Origin: DUTS01 sp050951605
Lineage (GTDB): Bacteria > Bacillota > Peptococcia > DRI-13 > DTU073
DNA length: 64,000 nt
Direction of reading: 5' to 3'
NCBI GenBank assembly: GCA_050951605.1
Contig: JBMNJJ010000005.1
Location: 102,085 to 166,084, forward strand
A program made the position numbers and the translations under genes. The notes under the pieces were generated by a model, which did not search any database, was not told the origin of the DNA, and worked only from the letters and a program-made list of their open reading frames with translations. This document shows positions 61,791-64,000 of this stretch, piece after piece; positions within the stretch are counted from its first letter, which is position 1, and every line of letters begins with the position of its first letter.

Positions 61791-61975
61791 ACAATAAGTT
61801 AAAATCGAATGGAACAGTATATGAAATCTTAGCTGAAACTGAATCAACTCGTGTATTGTTTGTTGTTATCCGTTTATTCCCTGATGGTAATCTTTATATC
61901 ATTACTGCTTATTGGGCCAATAAAAAATTGAAATCCTTATACTATAAAGAAAGTGAGATGTTAAGAAATGACTAA
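61766..61975 (+). pseudogene. BrnT-like toxin, 5'-truncated
   Basis: An open frame with no start codon, entering from the half palindrome: NGTVYEILAETESTRVLFVVIRLFPDGNLYIITAYWANKKLKSLYYKESE. This looks like the C-terminal two-thirds of a BrnT-type toxin (RVLFVV...IITAY strand pair). Its stop overlaps the ATG of the antitoxin by the usual ATGA-like arrangement. The missing 5' end and missing right attC half suggest one deletion removed both. Confidence 0.6.
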
Positions 61976-62276
61976 AAAAACCAGACGCCAAATTAATATC
62001 AAACCCATAAGTGATGTATCTGTTTTAGGTCAAACCACCAAAGAACAACTTATTAAAGATGCGGAAAAATATAGTCCCGAAAATTATAACCCACTTAAAA
62101 ATCTATCTGAAAAAGAAGTCATTGTACCGGATAATCGTACTGAAATAATTTCTATTCGTTTGACCCAGCAAGAAAATGAGCTTATTAAAAAACATGCTAG
62201 GGATAACGGCTTAAGTAAAAGCGCCTTTTTGAGAATGTTGGTTAAAAGATCGCTTAAAAGAAACGACTTCATATAA
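61968..62276 (+). CDS. BrnA/CopG-type antitoxin
   Basis: A 102-residue protein with a C-terminal ribbon-helix-helix: TEIISIRLTQQENELIKKHARDNGLSKSAFLRMLVKRSLKRN. The N-terminal part (ISDVSVLGQTTKEQLIKDAEKYSPENYNP) is helical and probably contacts the toxin. Toxin-antitoxin order and overlap fit BrnTA. The toxin is broken, so this may be an orphan antitoxin. Confidence 0.75.
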   Translation: MTKKTRRQINIKPISDVSVLGQTTKEQLIKDAEKYSPENYNPLKNLSEKEVIVPDNRTEIISIRLTQQENELIKKHARDNGLSKSAFLRMLVKRSLKRNDFI

Positions 62277-62308
62277 TCAGCCCCAAAGCGACCATATAGC
62301 GGCATTTC

Positions 62309-62346
62309 AGCTAACGGGCGCGGGTTTACGAAGTTTCCGCTAATAA
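62309..62346. repeat. truncated second-type palindrome
   Basis: AGCTAAC (62309-62315) then GGGCGCGGGTTTACGAAGTTT, the left end of the second palindrome type, cut off at the TIR gene end. Confidence 0.55.
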
Positions 62347-63237
62347 TTACTTCTTCAATTTATTACCCTTATACCAATCAAGTCGATTTACAATCTCTTT
62401 AGCAATTTGAGCAACTTCACCAGATTGAGAAAACCTTTCAGTATGATGAAACGGTTTATCAATGGGATTACCATACATTTTTTTAAAATCCTCCATATAA
62501 CGCCAGACAAACTCCTCACATTCATTAATTGAATTACCAACATAAATTATAAAATCCGAAGCTTTAAAATTGTTTGGATTTATTTCTTCTCTAAATGAAG
62601 CCATATATGCAGTACCAATTAACTTTATGGTGACATGTTTTTTTCTATTTCTATCATGAAAAGCACTAAGAGTAATAGAAAAAAGGTTTTTTGTTTCTCC
62701 AACCCACGAAGACCAATTATACTCGTAAGCCCTGTCAACAAGAACAGTAACTAAATTTTCAAATTCTATTCTTCGATAACTCTTCCAATCAACATTACGT
62801 TTCCTATAAAACTTCCTCCAATTATTCTCTGAAATTGTATCCGTCTCTTTAATTCCCAATACATATGCCAATTCTTCTAACCCTCTATTATAATCCTCTC
62901 GAAAATCTGCATATTTGCGATCTACTAGAAATGACGGAATGTTACAACCTCTGTATAAAATTGGAAGCACTATAATTCTTTTTGTTTTCATTTGTTTTGA
63001 CCATGCTGATCCCAATTCACTTTTAACCCATTCTGAATTTAATGATTCAGGAGATAATACAATACACAAAAAATCATTTTCGCGTATGCCCTCTTCAATT
63101 TTCCAAGTAATAGAATCACCAACTCGTATCTCCCATTTATCAAACCATACATTAACTCCAATTCTTTTTAAATCTTTAGCAAGCTTCTCTACAAATGGTT
63201 TATCAATACTTGTATGGCTTAAAAATAAATTTGGCAT
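62347..63237 (-). CDS. TIR-domain protein with unknown C-terminal domain
   Basis: A 296-residue protein. Residues 1-135 form a TIR domain: PNLFLSHTSIDKPFVEKLAKDL, VWFDKWEIRVGDSITWKI, FLCIVLSPESLNSEWVKSELGSAW, with a Glu (SEWVKSELG) at the place of the NADase glutamate. The remaining 160 residues (RRIEFENLVTVLVDRAYEYNW, then ITLSAFHDRNRKKHVTIKLIG, FIIYVGNSINECEEFVWRYM) match nothing I know. ATAAGGAGG precedes the ATG. TIR proteins of bacteria often cleave NAD in anti-phage defence. It sits alone between two palindromes, so it would be a single-gene defence candidate. Confidence 0.82.
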   Translation of the reverse strand: MPNLFLSHTSIDKPFVEKLAKDLKRIGVNVWFDKWEIRVGDSITWKIEEGIRENDFLCIVLSPESLNSEWVKSELGSAWSKQMKTKRIIVLPILYRGCNIPSFLVDRKYADFREDYNRGLEELAYVLGIKETDTISENNWRKFYRKRNVDWKSYRRIEFENLVTVLVDRAYEYNWSSWVGETKNLFSITLSAFHDRNRKKHVTIKLIGTAYMASFREEINPNNFKASDFIIYVGNSINECEEFVWRYMEDFKKMYGNPIDKPFHHTERFSQSGEVAQIAKEIVNRLDWYKGNKLKK

Positions 63238-63273
63238 TCATATACCTCCTTATCGCCCAAAACGGGAATTTAG

Positions 63274-63590
63274 TATCGGGCGCCGGTTTACGAAGTCCCT
63301 GAGCCTTAGAACTGCTTGCAGTTCTCGGCGATGGGATTTTGTAAACCTATTGATAGGCGACGTCGCGAGCGCATTGCGCGAGTGATATCTGCTTATCGTT
63401 TCCGCATTCCCGACGTCCCCCAGCCCTAAGGTAAAGTCCGGGGCTTACATAGCTCTTATGTTAGACCCAGGCGAGCCGGGTCATGCCTGACTTGGGCTGG
63501 GGGATGTGGCGCGGCAGGCTTCAGCCTTGCCCCAAAAACTTGCCCCGTTGAACTTGCTAATCCGTGCCTTGCGGGAATGCCGTGTTCGTA
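63274..63590. repeat. composite attC-like site G
   Basis: A second-type palindrome (63274-63385: GTATCGGGCGCCGGTTTACG...ATTTTGTAAACC...GTCGCGAGCGC) is followed by a full first-type one (63396-63590). In the latter, GACGTCCCCCAGCCCTAAG pairs with CTTGGGCTGGGGGATGT, and CGCATTCCCG pairs with GCGGGAATG. The R' box is degraded to GTTCGTA. Confidence 0.68.
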
Positions 63591-63595
63591 TACTT

Positions 63596-63640
63596 GGTTC
63601 ATAACCAGTTCAATCTGGTATGAACCTTTTTATTTTTATT
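63596..63640 (+). terminator. terminator-like hairpin after site G
   Basis: GGTTCATA-CCAG / CTGG-TATGAACC followed by TTTTTATTTTTATTT. No gene on the plus strand immediately precedes it. Confidence 0.7.
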
Positions 63641-63748
63641 TGAGATAATGTAGTTAATAACCTTGGTTTAGAACGTATGCATTGTTCGGACTCAGATCCC
63701 GTCGTATAAAGTGTTCAAGCCTATGGCTGGTATTCATACCTCGATTGA

Positions 63749-63955
63749 GATAGTTGTGATCTCCAGGAATTTTATACTTGTAGGCAAACGTTATTTGAGT
63801 GGCTAAATCCAATACTAAATTCTTTTAAAACCCCCTACACCAATGGATTTACAGAAGGATGCAATAATAAAATTAAAGTACTAAAACGTAATGCTTACGG
63901 CTACAGAAATTATTATAGATTCCGCTCAAGAATCTTATATATGTTTGCTGCCTAG
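63749..63955 (+). pseudogene. ISL3-family transposase C-terminal remnant
   Basis: The only recognisable coding sequence in 63240-64000. The frame reads QTLFEWLNPILNSFKTPYTN, GFTEGCNNKIKVLKRNAYGY, RNYYRFRSRILYMFAA and ends at TAG 63953. NGFTEGxNNKIKVLKRxxYGYRN is the C-terminal signature of ISL3 transposases, including the catalytic Glu. The upstream frame meets stops at once, so only the last 65 residues remain. Confidence 0.88.
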
Positions 63956-64000
63956 ATAAATAAACATTTCCTTTTTTACAAATTAAATGTATTTAAAAGA

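Noticed and set aside
50371..63590. CRISPR array as explanation of the repeats
   Set aside because: Spacing is irregular (hundreds to thousands of bases), repeats are long and imperfect, genes lie between them, and no cas gene is seen.
50371..63590. Group II intron or retron as explanation of the palindromes
   Set aside because: No reverse transcriptase frame, no domain V-like end, and the core boxes vary with the cassette.

Overview
The window reads as a chromosomal segment of an AT-rich, endospore-forming, probably anaerobic Bacillota (Clostridia/Peptococcales-like). This is inferred from low GC, strong GGAGG-type ribosome sites with frequent GTG/TTG starts, a GerM-type germination lipoprotein, a SigV/RsiV pair, a paaK-ACT pair, and the Firmicute-type GlgC/GlgD glycogen operon. 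I cannot name the species.

Positions 1-17,000 are ordinary chromosome: the N-terminal part of an exported SH3-repeat protein, gerM, lgt, an ACT protein with paaK, a YitT membrane protein, a frameshifted FAD oxidoreductase, nfeD-slipin, endonuclease IV, an intracellular-type subtilase, a CapA-like lipoprotein, an ArAE-type membrane protein, tRNA-Thr(CGT), sigV-rsiV with an ECF-type promoter, and a secondary alcohol dehydrogenase. A decayed PflA-like radical SAM gene and a 260-bp structured repeat of unknown nature lie between genes. Positions 17,460-28,500 hold two small hypothetical genes, a PQ-loop protein, and a very large FN3/YD-repeat (RHS) reading frame that has no proper start, no toxin tip, and abuts out of frame an S53-like subtilase.

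Positions 28,700-43,200 are one long minus-strand glycogen operon: ROK glucokinase, glgB, glgP, glgC, glgD, glgA, a GH13 alpha-glucanase, malQ (frameshifted) and pgi. Together these convert glucose to glucose-1-P to ADP-glucose to branched glycogen and back to hexose phosphate. Positions 43,400-50,300 hold a ZIP transporter, a two-gene half-size TSUP exporter, an HD hydrolase, an alpha/beta hydrolase lipoprotein, an XRE/membrane-protein pair, an ACT protein, a DUF6143-like protein and an EFR1-type ferredoxin-flavodoxin protein.

Positions 50,300-63,960 are an accessory region of a different kind. Small unrelated genes (BlaI/M56 pair, lipoprotein, C39-like peptidase, CrcB, AbrB/RelE, HigBA-like, HicAB, BrnTA-like, TIR protein, tiny membrane proteins) are separated by a family of GC-richer 90-250 bp imperfect palindromes. 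Six share a right half built on CTAATCCGCGCCTCGCGGGA and most end in GTTRxxx. For three of the intervening segments, the first bases after the left palindrome are the reverse complement of the first bases of the right palindrome. That is the signature of integron gene cassettes with attC sites. No integrase is present in the window. The array is damaged by a truncated IS21 element bounded by a 90-bp direct repeat, an IS3 fragment inside a toxin gene, and an ISL3 transposase remnant at the right edge.

Three genes (malQ, the FAD oxidoreductase, the HigB-like toxin) are broken by single-base shifts in short homopolymers, so consensus error must be excluded before calling them pseudogenes.
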